From Planctomycetota bacterium (GTDB taxonomy: Bacteria > Planctomycetota > Phycisphaerae > SM23-33): a stretch of 63,502 nucleotides of DNA. The translations under genes were made by a program, and so were the position numbers. Where the stretch lies: positions 1 to 63,502 of the forward strand of contig JAAAOJ010000012.1 of NCBI GenBank assembly GCA_009908915.1, written 5' to 3'. Within the stretch, counting starts at the first letter, position 1. Every line of letters starts with the position of its first letter. Shown here piece by piece: positions 63,272 to 63,502 of this stretch. Under the pieces are notes generated by a model. That model was not told the DNA's origin and did no database searches. It saw only the letters and a program-made list of their open reading frames with translations.

Positions 63272-63502
63272 TTACTTGTTCCTCTTCGTCGCCTTCGCTC
63301 GAGGCTTGCCGTACGCCTGCGTCGGCGGGACGCCGGTTTTGATCCAGGCGTCGATCACGTCCTTGTGGAACCGCCAGGTTCGGCCGATCTTCGCGCCGGG
63401 GACCTTGCCCGCCTGGCAGAGCTTGTACAGCGACGATTTGGACAGCTTGACGTAGGCCGCCAGGTCGTCGAGGGTCATGATCGTGTCGGGCGCGTCGGTC
63501 AT
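63272..63502 (-). CDS. Excisionase-like helix-turn-helix protein
   Basis: A 76-residue MerR/excisionase-type DNA-binding protein: [21 protein letters not shown], then G-K-V-P-G-A-K-I-G-R-T-W-R-F-H. Such genes commonly precede hsdM in type I loci. The Met at the window edge (63502) may be the start, but hsdM copy B preserves MMPMTDAPD, so the real start may be a few codons further right. Its first 14 residues reappear in hsdM copy B. Confidence 0.8.
   Translation of the reverse strand: MTDAPDTIMTLDDLAAYVKLSKSSLYKLCQAGKVPGAKIGRTWRFHKDVIDAWIKTGVPPTQAYGKPRAKATKRNK

Overview
The window is GC-rich DNA that looks like a Planctomycetota chromosome, probably Phycisphaerae. This is inferred from gene content rather than from a marker gene: a long lysine-rich-tailed endonuclease-III-like protein beside rbfA, a large TPR lipoprotein, an HmbD/STN/ExbD fusion lipoprotein, the nusA-infB-DUF503-rbfA order, and intergenic GC-rich palindromic repeats. 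No rRNA is present. Two intact tRNA genes are visible: Thr(TGT) and Val(GAC).

From 1 to about 48.2 kb the window is mostly core chromosome. On the minus strand, reading right to left, there is an SDR reductase, a promoter-RNA-terminator segment, nusA, infB, a DUF503 gene, rbfA, the endonuclease-III-like gene, hisG (long form), a TPR lipoprotein, yebC and a YfcE-type phosphoesterase. These are followed by a repeat cluster that destroyed a gene, then a TetR-membrane fusion-RND efflux operon with a clear operator, miaA, a regulator with a decayed ImmA/IrrE partner, and tadA. The 23.7-34.4 kb stretch holds a multidomain lipoprotein, a kinase-like gene, leuA with a leucine-rich leader peptide and attenuator, an M20 peptidase, a sigma-54 activator and a sigma-70-family factor. 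From 35.2 to 43.5 kb are tRNA-Thr, holA, a HAD hydrolase, a six-BON-domain exported protein, a ferredoxin, a second sigma factor and a Rieske/FAD reductase. From 43.7 to 48.2 kb a plus-strand group has a stress flavour: site-2 protease, PRC-barrel protein, NarL-type response regulator, OsmC and CHAD protein.

At 48.24-48.39 kb a decayed tRNA-Val copy lies directly before an intact tRNA-Val. Everything to its right (48.4-63.5 kb) is on the minus strand and forms a defence island built round a type I restriction-modification operon. In transcription order it holds an excisionase-like HTH gene, hsdM copy A (C-terminal deletion), a DUF1016/YhcG nuclease, a short ORF repeating the hsdM tail, a group II intron fragment, hsdM copy B (HTH start fused to the second half of HsdM), a HTH-ImmA/IrrE plus DUF4411 PIN toxin-antitoxin pair, another short ORF repeating the hsdM tail, a small PD-(D/E)XK-like gene, hsdS with an in-frame GIY-YIG nuclease domain between its two target-recognition halves, an AAA ATPase plus DUF4276 pair, hsdR, and decayed RhuM-like and unknown genes. 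Most neighbours overlap by 1-11 bases, so the operon is probably translated as a coupled series.

The most interesting signals are in the island. The hsdM 3' end is present four times, each time bordering a cargo module. hsdM exists as two overlapping partial copies. HsdS carries a nuclease domain, and palindromic elements sit in frame inside hsdR, hsdS and hsdM. Outside the island the best leads are the leucine attenuator, the possible structured RNA before nusA, and the HMBD-STN-chagasin-ExbD fusion protein.
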